A DNA stretch of 64,000 nucleotides. Origin: Laguncularia racemosa (Eukaryota; Streptophyta; Magnoliopsida; Myrtales; Combretaceae). The position numbers were made by a program, and so were the translations under genes. Below are positions 31,200-40,635 of this stretch, in pieces; position 1 is the stretch's first letter, and every line of letters starts with the position of its first letter. The stretch spans positions 62,001-126,000 of the forward strand of contig JBBMOL010000300.1 in the NCBI GenBank assembly GCA_037954665.1, read 5' to 3'. The notes under the pieces were generated by a model. The model made no database searches. It was not told the origin of the DNA and saw only the letters and a program-made list of their open reading frames with translations.

Positions 31200-31620
31200 T
31201 ATCAATCAAGAATGACAGAAATTAAGCAGCTTATTGTGTCTAGAAGCTCAGAAACATACACAGCCGGATACACGGCTAGAAGGCACGGCCGTGTATTGTG
31301 TCAGATAGCTCCTAGAAACATACACGGCCTGATACACGGTCAGAAGGCACGGCCGTGTATTGTGTCAGGTAGCTCCCAGAAACATACACGGCTAGAAGGC
31401 ACGGCCGTGTTACACGGTTGTGAATATTGAGATACTTGTTCTGTGATTTATTTTATAAATATGGCATGTATATTTTGTAATTTATATTTTTGGTAGAGGA
31501 AGATTTGTTTTCCTAATTTGTAGGATATAGTTACTTGGAAAAGATATTCTCTTGATGTATATATATATTTGAACATGAGTTATGAAAAGGCATTCAGCCA
31601 AATTTTCTCGAAAGTTGTTA
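31200..31620 (+). repeat. copia-2 3' LTR, full length
   Basis: It is 421 bp. Its first 210 bp hold at least three units of GGCACGGCCGTGT with intervening CAGAAACATACACGG and TTGTGTCAG phrases. A TATATATATATTTG stretch near 31558 is the likely TATA box. The ends are TATC...GTTA rather than the usual TG...CA. Confidence 0.92.
31250..31425 (+). promoter_or_regulatory. CACGGCCGTG module cluster of copia-2
   Basis: There are three full palindromes (near 31283, 31348 and 31400) plus half-sites TACACGGC and ACACGGTTGTG. The phrases CCAGAAACATACACGGCTAG and AGGCACGGCCGTGT are nearly the same as in the gypsy-1 LTRs. The cluster is upstream of the TATA-like stretch, so an enhancer or silencing-target role is plausible but inferred. 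Confidence 0.75.
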
Positions 31621-32639
31621 CTCGAGTATAGAGTATAGTGAGCAGTATCGACAAGGTAGTTTGTTATAGGTGGTTGGGTTCTTTAAAGGTGAGTTTAGCC
31701 TCCTATGAACAAATTAGTTTGAAGCTGATGCTACTCTCCTAATGATGATCATGATAGGTCGAAACCAGTTCGGGTAGTTGGTCCACTCAAACATATGATG
31801 AATTGTGGCTAAGCAAAGGGGGCATTCCTAAAGTGAAAGATAGGCTCAGAAAAAATCCTAAAAGGATAGGAATGAGAAGGTTAGCTTAACATCTAGAAAT
31901 AAGATAATTATGTAAATTAAGGAATTGTTGAGCACTACACAAGTACTTTAGCAGGGAAAAACCTTCCATCCTATGATAGAACACACCTATAGAGACACAA
32001 GCAATCACAACCCCCCATTCCAATAGTGGGACATGTGATGAGATTGTGTACATCCTAAGGTTTCATGCAACCCTTCTTATAATCATCATTAATTGCCTAT
32101 AAAGCATCCAAAACTAACACTTTGCTTCCTCAAAGCTCTTTTAACTTCCTCTAAGTTCTTAAATTTCTTATTTGCATTTCCCTTCTCCAAAACTCATTAA
32201 AGTTCATAACACATTAGCAATTTCTTCCTCTTTTCACTCATTTTCAAGTATGAAAAATGGAACTCCAATCCCCTTCTTCCTCTCATATATCCACTAACCA
32301 CCATGTTCATCACTATTAACTCCCCCCCAACTTATGGCAACACAGGTGGTAGGTACTTTAGGGTGACCCTTCACTAGTACAACATAGGCAATAAAGGATA
32401 TTTACATTGAATGGGTCATTTTCTATAGAAAGCAAGGGTAGTGTACTTATCTTGGACATCTACCCCAATGATGAGGGAAGATGAAAAACCAATTAAGCTA
32501 CTGTATAGAGAGCATGTGATTTAGGCAGGGAGTAGGGGGTGGCTGGTGGGTAAGGTGTTGGGGGGTGTGAAAATTGTTTTCTATATATCATTGATATTTT
32601 GAGTTCATGTGTGATAACTTCTTTTCTATATATCATCGA
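31621..32639 (-). other. gypsy-2 non-coding tail (right of copia-2)
   Basis: This continues the tail interrupted by copia-2. No coding frame recognised. Confidence 0.55.
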
Positions 32640-34485
32640 TATTTTTAGTTCAAGTTGCAGCTACCTTTTTTAGACCTCTAGAAAAGCTTCTTCAATTATC
32701 ACTATGGCAACCCTTGCTAGCTTATCCCAAATGCTTACATGTCGTTGGTCACCTTTGAAAGTATTTGCAAGTCCTACGAAGTTCAGTCAACGATGCAGCT
32801 CTTTTGATACTTCTGTGGCAAAAACAATATGAGCTTCTCCAAGATGGCACTACCTGGCAAGCTGAAGTGGCCTAAAGCTTTTCAAATGACTGATGTCTTA
32901 AGTCTACAACTAGAAGGAAAAATTCTTCATGGTTGAGTCCAGGGACAAGCTGGACTTTTTGGACATGTTAGGTGAGGCTAATGAGGGTGAAGATCATATC
33001 ACTCATGCCTATTGATCGTCTCAGGGTTGAGGTGTTAACCAACATTATGTAAAGGAATGGGAGACCCTTCCATGCTTCCTTAAGATAGTAAAGGGTACTC
33101 TTAAGGCTTCTAAAGTTGTCGAGAAACAGGGTTAAAGGTAAAAGTTTACACCTATTAGTATGATGAAGGGGGTTAGCCAAAGGGGTGTTACACATTGCAA
33201 TTTTGGAAAGTGGTTCCTTTGGGGGCTTACAAGTGATAAGATCCTTGGTACTCCAAATTAACTTTATTTTTTTCATTTTGTAGATATGCAATTGAATATG
33301 GTCCGTGTATCGGATTTGACAGCTTATGAAGCTACCCCCCGCCTAAAAGGAGGTTAAGTGGAAAAAAAGATGGCTAAAGAGGTCTTACTTCCTTAGAGAA
33401 CTATAGGGAAGGGGGTTGTGATTAAGGGCCCCAAGCCCATCCAAGTTGTGCCCTTAACCTTAGAAACTATGAGGAAAGGAAACGATAAGGTAGCTTGAGA
33501 AGATGCATGCATGCGAGCTAGAAGTGGAGGTTGCAACAAAGAGAGCTTAGTAAGAGGAAGTAATCTAGATGCCAAGCAAAACTAAAGTAAAACTTGTTAC
33601 CTTAGTGAGCGATGTCAGTTCTCCAAACACCAAAAGGCATCACAAAAGGAGATTTAATCCCCTAATAGGGGGAAAGGGGGAGGAAAGAAGGCAAAGACTC
33701 TAGGGAGAGAATGTAGGAATCATCATCATCATCATCATCAAGGGTCTACTCAACAATTAGGGCAAGAGGTTAGATCCAAATACTCTGGTCTACTATCTAA
33801 CAGCCTTAGTAATCCGTAATAGACTTCATGTCCAAGATGTCACTGTCTAAGGTGTAGTTTCTCTATGAAATAATTTATAAGATACATCTCTCTATGCTCT
33901 TCATCCCTTATAATTATCCTATAAGCCCATTTGACATTCTTCCTTGTTTTTAAATGACGAAAGGCACCCATGAACTCTCTTTGCTTTAGAGGAAGGAGTA
34001 AGGAAAGTAGACCAAGTTAGCGTTAAAGTAGATAAGCTTTTTGAATGCCTCTGTCACCTTTCTGACCATAAAACTACTAATGTGCAGAGGGCTAGGAGGG
34101 CTGAGGAAGAGTTGAAGGTAGTTTGGGAAGATTTCAATAAAAATGTGGCTTAGATGGAAGACCAGGCCAAAAAGGCCATGATTGAGTTGGAGAAGACAAA
34201 GAACAATCTTAGATTACCAACAATCAAATATCTAGGCTTGTGAAGGTGGTTACCTCACACCAACAAAGTGGGGAGGCTCTTAGGGCCTATACCATGTGCC
34301 TTGATGCCTTACTAACTAATGCCAAAGGTGAAATCACCATAATGCAGTTAGCTTTGCATAAGTTTGTGGTTAGTGGGAAAGCCTTAAAGGACCAAATCTT
34401 GTGGTTAGGGGAAGATGCCATACACCATGTGTTATGTATCCAACAATTGGAAGCGCTTGAGAGGATTCATCTTGAGGCTCTTTAA
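32640..34485 (+). pseudogene. opposite-strand extra reading frame of gypsy-2
   Basis: The region lies between integrase and the 3' LTR of the minus-strand element but is coding-like on the plus strand. Pieces include KEKFFMVESRDKLDFLDML near 32910, an acidic stretch, and an alpha-helical, coiled-coil-like region near 33985-34200 (RRAEEELKVVWEDFNKN). An 81-codon open frame follows at 34240-34485 (GEALRAYTMCLDALLTN). Tat elements are known to carry antisense extra frames in this position; they resemble plant mobile-domain and coiled-coil proteins of unknown function. Several stops break it. Confidence 0.6.
33719..33740. repeat. (ATC)n microsatellite
   Basis: Seven uninterrupted ATC units lie within the opposite-strand frame region. 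Confidence 0.9.
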
Positions 34486-35250
34486 GAGACCTAAGCAAGC
34501 AATGCATGAGTGAAGCTATTAGTTCTAGTTATGGAAGAGGGCCAATGAGAGATGAGGCATTAAACTCCTCGTCCCTTTAAAAGCTATCCTCTAAATAACT
34601 TACTAACACTATAGGGACTTGAGCTAACTCTTCCTTTGGCTCCTCAAGAGCTTGAGTTGACATCCAAATCAACCCCTATTAACAATCCCATCCAAGAACA
34701 CGTTCCATAAATGTTTAGACCATTTTTTTTTTCATTTTTACTTCTATTTTGTTTTTCTTAAGTCAATATGCTAACCAGCAAGGATGTAAAGAGACTTTTC
34801 ATGAGTAAAGATTATTTTTTATTATTATTTTCCATGCTTATTGTTTTATTTTTGCATTATTTTATCCTAGTTATGGTCAGAACCCTTATGCCCCACTTCC
34901 CGTAGATCAAGTTGTGTTTTGATTAGGAATTAGATGTGATTAGGGGAGTTATCCTTTATTGGGAGTACCTTCAACATTCAAACATGTGTTCGACAGGTGA
35001 AGGTATCCCATTTCATCAGGGTAAAATATGAGTTCGCCCAAGTATGCCATTAGCGTTATATTACCTTACTTAAGCAAGGATTTAACCCATTAATTGCACT
35101 CATGTAATGGCATCTATTTCATACCCACGTTTATATAAACAATGGTAGAGCATATGTGAAATTATGACTAAAGTAATAATTGAAGCAATTGTAACTCTTA
35201 TTAATAACTAAAACATTTACAATGAGATAACTAAATTTAGACTATTCATA
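34486..35250 (-). other. gypsy-2 spacer between extra frame and integrase
   Basis: No clear reading frame on either strand. A T-rich run lies near 34726. Confidence 0.5.
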
Positions 35251-36500
35251 ATATGACTTAAGATCATCTGCAATCCAAGTTCTCGATATCGGATGTCCAT
35301 CGACCCTTTCTAATTTATATGCCTCATGGCTAACCACTTTATGTACCTTGACTAGATCTTCCCAGTTCAAGGTTAGCTTACCTTGACCTTCTCTTGACCC
35401 TGTAGTTTCAAGCTTCCTATAAACCAGGTCACTAAGTCAAAAAAATGTGTTTGACTTTCTTATTGTAATACTTAGTTGCTCGTTATTAGTATATTGCCAC
35501 ACGGATGCAAACTTAATCTCATAGCTCTTTTAAGAGGTTTAGGTTAGCTTGAATACCCATGTCATTAAGTTAGAGGTCTAAAACTTACAAGCAAATGTTG
35601 GGAAGTTTGAGCTCAACAAGTAGAATTGCCTTGGTTCCAAAGGCTAGGTTAAAATGACTTTCCCTAGTCAATGTTCTCAGGGTCGTCCTATATTCATATA
35701 GGTTGTAAGGGAGCTCATTAGCCCACTTCCCTTTCACTTGATCTGCTTTCTTCTTAAGACTCTAGAGAATTATCATACTAGCGGCTTCTGCTTGTTCGTT
35801 TGACTACAAATGGGCCATTAAAGTGTAATGGATCTTAATATCTCATTTGGAGCAAAATTTCCTCAATCTTGGATTGTCAAATTGAGTGCTATTGTATGTG
35901 ACCAAAGTGTAGGGTACATCAAACTTATATATTATAGATCTCATTACAAAGTCCCTCACATTATTTTTGGTGATCTTGGCCATTACTTCCACTTCTATCC
36001 ATTTAGTAAAGTAATCCATGGCCGCTGCACGACTACCTTTATGTCCTTCTTCATAATGGGCCACTAGTACCTACATTAGAGTGCCTTAATCAGTAGGGTG
36101 TGGCTCATGATATGATTGCTATAAACCTTTGCATGGAGTACTTACAATAGTTGCTCAACTTCGGAAGGATGCAAACACTGCAAGAGAGGCAAACTATAAG
36201 CTTAGTGGTAGAGCTGCCCATTTATAAGAATGTATTGGACAACTCTTTACATTAAAGCTTTGGCCTTCTTCCTCTCTTCAAGTAAAGTGCCATTTCTAAG
36301 GTAGGCAATGATAAGATCCATCCATCATGGCTCTATAAGGGGTTGTGTCTCATTAACAAAGCATTTTTGTCGAGACCTGTGCACTCTCAAGAGGAATTGA
36401 ATAAATACCTACCTATCCAAGTTAGAGAAGCTCATCAAGGTTAGCTTTGATAGGCTATCTGCTTTGCAGTTATCTACTTAAGGGTTTTTTTTTTTATATT
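35251..36500 (-). pseudogene. gypsy-2 integrase remnant
   Basis: On the minus strand, 35843-36064 reads MDYFTKWIEVEVMAKITKNN, then FVMRSIIYKFDVP and STQFDNPRLRKFC, the gypsy integrase core with its first Asp in MDYFTKW. The second catalytic Asp would be in TDNGRQFD; here the block reads TYNSTQFD, so Asp is replaced by Tyr. Further fragments to 35440 resemble the C-terminal part (EYRTTLRT). Multiple stops. Confidence 0.82.
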
Positions 36501-36559
36501 CCATGATGGAAGTCTAAACAAAGGGACTTCATAACTTCAAGGTATTTAGTCATCCCTTC

Positions 36560-37350
36560 ATCTTTAACAACATATTCTCCTTTAACCTATTGGACAATCA
36601 ATTAAGGGAAAAAATCTCAATTCTATCTACTCCTATTCCCTTTACCGTTTTTAAGCCTACGACGAGAGCTTTATATTTAGCCTTATTGTTGCTAGTCGAG
36701 AATCTAAACTTTAAAGCATACTGGACTTCATCATTGGTGTGCACAACTCTTCCATGGTTGACTCAATAATGAAATCTACTAAGACTTATGCCTTAATTTC
36801 CTCACATGGTCAATAGTGGACATTGTATGCACTAAGCTCTAAGGCATACTTAATCATTCACCTTAACATGTTAAGCTCTTACAATTTTTTTCATAACAAT
36901 TGGTTAATAAGGATAACCACTTGATGGGTTTTGATGTAAGGGCAAAGCTTCTACACTGAAATTACCATTGCTAGAACAAACTTTTCCACTTTTGAGTATT
37001 GGACTTTAAGGCTTTGTAATGTGGCTTATATAGTAAACTAGGCAGTGCTCTCTCCCATCTACTCGAATCAAACAGAAGAGAGGGCACTACCATTAACAAA
37101 GAGGTACAAGTACAACTCATCTCCAGGAATGGGCTTAAGTTAAAATAGGTGGAGTTGTGAGGTAACACTTTAGATCATAAAAAGTGCCCAAGCACTACTT
37201 GACCCATAAAAAATTCATTGGGTTCTTTAATATTTTGAAAATCTCTAAGCACTTATTTGCAGACTTAACATAAATCTACTAAGTGTTGTGATTTTTCCCA
37301 ATATTTATTTATTTATTCACGATTTTAAGGGATTACGTGTCTAGTATAGC
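36560..37350 (-). pseudogene. gypsy-2 double RNase H region remnant
   Basis: Near 36860-37160 one minus-strand frame resembles the RT-linked RNase H (YMYLFVNGSALSSVLIR, then VYYISH). Near 36640-36730 a second, separate segment reads EVQYALKF followed by STSNNKAKYKALVVGL, matching the additional RNase H of Tat elements (SNNEAEYEAL). Two RNase H modules in this order are a Tat hallmark. Both are broken by stops. Confidence 0.68.
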
Positions 37351-37379
37351 TATAATTTTCTCAAGATTAGCTTCTATGC

Positions 37380-38060
37380 CTCGAAAGGTGACATATATTC
37401 AAGAAACTTACCAGATGCCACCTTAAATACACATTTTTAGGGGTTCAGCTTCATGCTATACTCTTGTAGTGTTTGTAAAGTTTTTCGAGGTCTACTAAAT
37501 GTCTTCTAAGTTCTTTATTGTTTACCATCACGCCATCGACATAAACTTTAATATTCCACTCAATTTGTGAGCTCAACATCCTTATCACAATCCTCCAGTA
37601 TGTTGCCATGGCATTCTTAAGGCTTAATGGCATGGCCTTGTGGCAATAAGTTTTGAAATTAGTGACAAATGATGTGTAGACTCGGTAGGCTTCATGTATC
37701 TAAATCTAATTACAGCTTTGAAGCTTAAAAGTGCATAGCTTAAGGTTACATCAACCAGTTGGTCAATCCTAAGGATAGGCAAATAGTTTTTTAGGTAGGC
37801 TTTATTGAGGTCAATGTACTCAAAACACATCCACTACTTCCCATTAGACTTTTTAACTAGGACACAATTTGCTAGCCAAGTAGGATAAAGTTCCTCTCTT
37901 ACAAATCTTCCTTCAAAAGCTTTTCGTCTCATCATCAATGGTAGCTTGTCATTTTGGGGCAAATGCCTCTTCTTTTGTTTGATAACCTTGCTAGTTGGGT
38001 TGATGTTAAGGCAGTGCATCATAACTTTTGGTAGGATACTTGCATGTTAAAAGGGGACTA
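37380..38060 (-). pseudogene. gypsy-2 reverse transcriptase remnant
   Basis: Minus-strand pieces read EYIDLNKAYLKNYLPILRIDQ near 37750-37820 (usual DLNKACPKD-PLP-ID), MPLSLKNAMATYWRIV near 37590-37633 (usual MPFGLKNAGATYQR) and KVYVDGVMVNNKE near 37500-37545. In that last block the catalytic YVDD is changed to YVDG. Frames shift several times. This RT style is typical of Tat elements. Confidence 0.85.
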
Positions 38061-38384
38061 GATAAAAACATCAACATTAGACCTAAAGAAGTTGATCAAT
38101 TATTTCCTTAACTCTATGAAGACCGATGTCTTGATCTGAGTAGTTTGTTCCGAAGTGCTTTTGATTTGTACTACTTTAGTTTCTTCCATTAGTTCCCCTA
38201 TGGCTCCTAGCTTTTCCTCTAGTCTCATTTCTATAGTGAGGACTTCCCATTAGGATAGTACTTAGAGATAATAGTAGTGAGCCAACTATTGATCCCCCTA
38301 ACATACCTTGATACCCATAGATGTCAAGAATTTCACCTTCAAGTGTTTAGTAGATACAACCATTCCTAAGGTGTTTTGCAAAGG

Positions 38385-38861
38385 TTAACCTAAAATAAGG
38401 TTATAAGGTGACCAAGTGTTGATGACAAGGAAGTCCATTAGCACCTCAATAATATGGGTATTATCATGAAACTCTAGTAGAAGGGTTATGATTCCTTCAA
38501 GCTTGATTAGTTGATTATTAAAGTCATAGAGCATGTGATTATAGGGCTTCCACCTAGCCTTGACCTTATCCTTCATTTTATTAAAGGCCCTCTTATATGT
38601 GATGTCTATAGAGTTGCCATTGTCAATCAACACTTTGTGAATGTCAAAATCCATGATATGTGCTCAAATCATGAAGGCATCGTCATAGGGGGTCATAATG
38701 CTCTTTATGTCATCATTAAAGAATGAGATAGTAGTATCTAGTCTTGACCCCTTGCTTCGTGCGTTCAACACATTTTTATAGTTCCTTGAGTGGGTGTGAA
38801 CCTTGCTTTGGGAGCCCGACCGCCCTTCTACTGCTAAGCCACCCATGATGATGTTTACCAT
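38385..38861 (-). pseudogene. gypsy-2 protease remnant
   Basis: On the minus strand, 38385-38654 reads VLIDNGNSIDITYKRAF, resembling VLVDNGSSADILF of Tat proteases, then LLEFHDN and NTWSPYNLILG (usual SPYNAILG). The active site keeps D but reads DNGN instead of DNGS. The linker upstream (38664-38861) includes MVNIIMGGLAVEG, also usual in this lineage. Confidence 0.83.
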
Positions 38862-38879
38862 GCCATTAGTAGGTTTGGC

Positions 38880-40178
38880 ATTAGGTGCCTAATCTTGCTT
38901 GTTATCATCTCAGTGACCTTGTTTTGGAGGCCCCTCAACATTGGAAATGTACTCTCGAAGGTAGCTACATTAGATTAGGTCTTCTGTAGTATTCTTGAAT
39001 TGAGTATAATTTTTTGTAACATAGCCCATGTCTCCATGAAACTTACAATATTTGTCAAAGTTTCTCCTAGATGGGTTACTCCTTGTACGATTAAGCCGAG
39101 TTAAAATATCCATGTCTCTAATCTTAAAAAATATATTAGCTTAGGGCTTATTTAGTTAGGTGTACTCCTTGTAGAAAGGAATAATGTGCTCCCCCTTGAG
39201 GATGCAATGTTACCACCATTTTAACCAGACCCATTGTTATCATCTTTAGGGTTGAGCTTATCCTTAGCTAAAGGCCAGTCTTTCCTACCTTTTTTCTTGT
39301 CTAAAGAGTCCTACTCAGCTTTCTTTCTTGCTAATATAGCATTTTTCTTAGGGAATATAAGTAGCTACCCTTTCTTAGAAGTCCTTAAAATCCTTCGATT
39401 TCTTCTTTATCAATGAGTAGAACAATTGGTAGTAATCCTTTACCCCATTAATGGTAGCATTCAAGGTAATGCTCGTATCTACATTATGGATCTTAAGCAT
39501 AACTCTATTAAATCTCGAGATGTAATCGCGCAGCGTCTTATCTTGCCACTAATAAATGAGATTGAGGGTGGAAGAGTCCTTTTTCTAGCATTTTGCTAGT
39601 AAAAAAAATACTAGTAGAATTGCATTCTACGCTCCTTGAAACTTGACATGGAGTTTTGCTTAAGGCCCCTATACCAAGTATGAGCTACCTTTTTCAGCAT
39701 ATTGGAGAAAGTTGTGCATGCTATGGTGTTAAAGACACCTAAGAGGCTCATTTAAGTTGTATAATATCTTAGATGCTTCAATGGGTCAGTAGTCCCATCA
39801 TAGAATTCCATTTAAGGAATACAAATGTGAGTTAGGAGTGGCTCATCTCGGATCTCCTTTGTACAAGGAGTTTCAATGATGATGAGCATGTCTTAAAGAT
39901 CACTTTTCTTGGTCTTTTTCAAGTTGTTGAGGTGTTTTATCATGTTATTGTTCTTAAATAACATTAACTTGGTCCCTAGGGCATCAATTCTTAGCTAGTA
40001 ACTCGACCATCTGCTATTTAAGTCATATAACCCTATCATCGTTCGCCTAATGAGTAACCTATGGTAGCGACAATGGTGGTAGAGAGTTGATTAAATCAAC
40101 TACCAGGCTGGTGGTGTCATCAACGACATTTTTGCCAAATTTTCTTCTTAAATTTCATGCGTTTCTCACTCCAGCCAT
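38880..40178 (-). pseudogene. gypsy-2 gag remnant
   Basis: The likely start codon is at 40178 on the minus strand (MAGVRNA), about 20 bp after the primer site. Near 38990-39070 lies FDKYCKFHGDMGYVT, the cysteine/histidine segment of Tat gag (usual YC-FH-D-GH-TEDC). Between are fragments of the gag core with many stops. Confidence 0.7.
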
Positions 40179-40195
40179 CTTAGATATTCATGAAC

Positions 40196-40211
40196 GATGG
40201 GTGCCAATTAT
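40196..40211 (-). other. gypsy-2 primer-binding site
   Basis: The minus strand reads TAATTGGCACCCATCG just inside the LTR; TGGCACCC-type sites are used by Tat-like elements. Confidence 0.65.
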
Positions 40212-40630
40212 TGATTATTATTCTTCTACTTAAAACTTAAGCCAAATCTATCCTTCAATTTGAGGATAACGAGGTTTGCAAATAAGAACATATGAGCATT
40301 AGGTGCCAAAGTTGTCTTCGGTGTTTGGACTTCTATGCTTATGTTAGACAAAAGCTTATGAAATTTGCAATGCGAGAGAGAGAGAGTGAATTAAGAGAAT
40401 TTGGTCCACTGTAAATTAGCTAGGTATTTACAATAGAGGGTGTAGTAAGATATTTAAAGTAAGTATATCTTTCTTAAAGATATCAACACTTACTATATAA
40501 AGAAATCATAGAGTGTTTAGAGATTTGATGTATATTCCATATTTATCCTAATTATCCTTACGCATTAATTGACTCCTAATAGGCCTACTAAGTTAGGCTT
40601 TAAGGTCTACGATTGAAAGGACTATCAACA
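40212..40630 (-). repeat. gypsy-2 5' LTR (right)
   Basis: The partner of 25351-25780. On the minus strand it begins TGTTGATAGTCC and ends AATAATAATCA. A GAGAGAGAGAG run lies at 40376-40386. Confidence 0.87.
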
Positions 40631-40635
40631 AAATA

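Larger units (their letters stand above)
26837..31620 (+). mobile_element. copia-2: Ty1/copia element nested in gypsy-2
   Basis: It has LTRs at 26837-27073 and 31200-31620, a primer site, gag-pol with all copia domains in the order protease, integrase, RT, RNase H, and a purine tract GAGGGGGGA. Two single-base insertions and five nonsense codons disable it, but the protein is otherwise well preserved, so it is younger than gypsy-2. Flanks ACTTG (26831-26835) and ACTCG (31619-31623) could be a 5-bp duplication with one mismatch. Confidence 0.94.
25351..40630 (-). mobile_element. gypsy-2: decayed Tat-lineage Ty3/gypsy element, minus strand
   Basis: Matching LTRs lie at 25351-25780 and 40212-40630. 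Between them, on the minus strand, run gag, protease, RT, RNase H, a second RNase H-like segment and integrase, followed by a long tail. The tail contains plus-strand coding remains and the inserted copia-2. Without copia-2 the element is about 10.5 kb, a usual Tat size. The primer site reads TGGCACCCATCG. A possible imperfect target duplication is AAATT (25346-25350) against AAATA (40631-40635). It is full of stops and frame shifts and is old. Confidence 0.85.
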
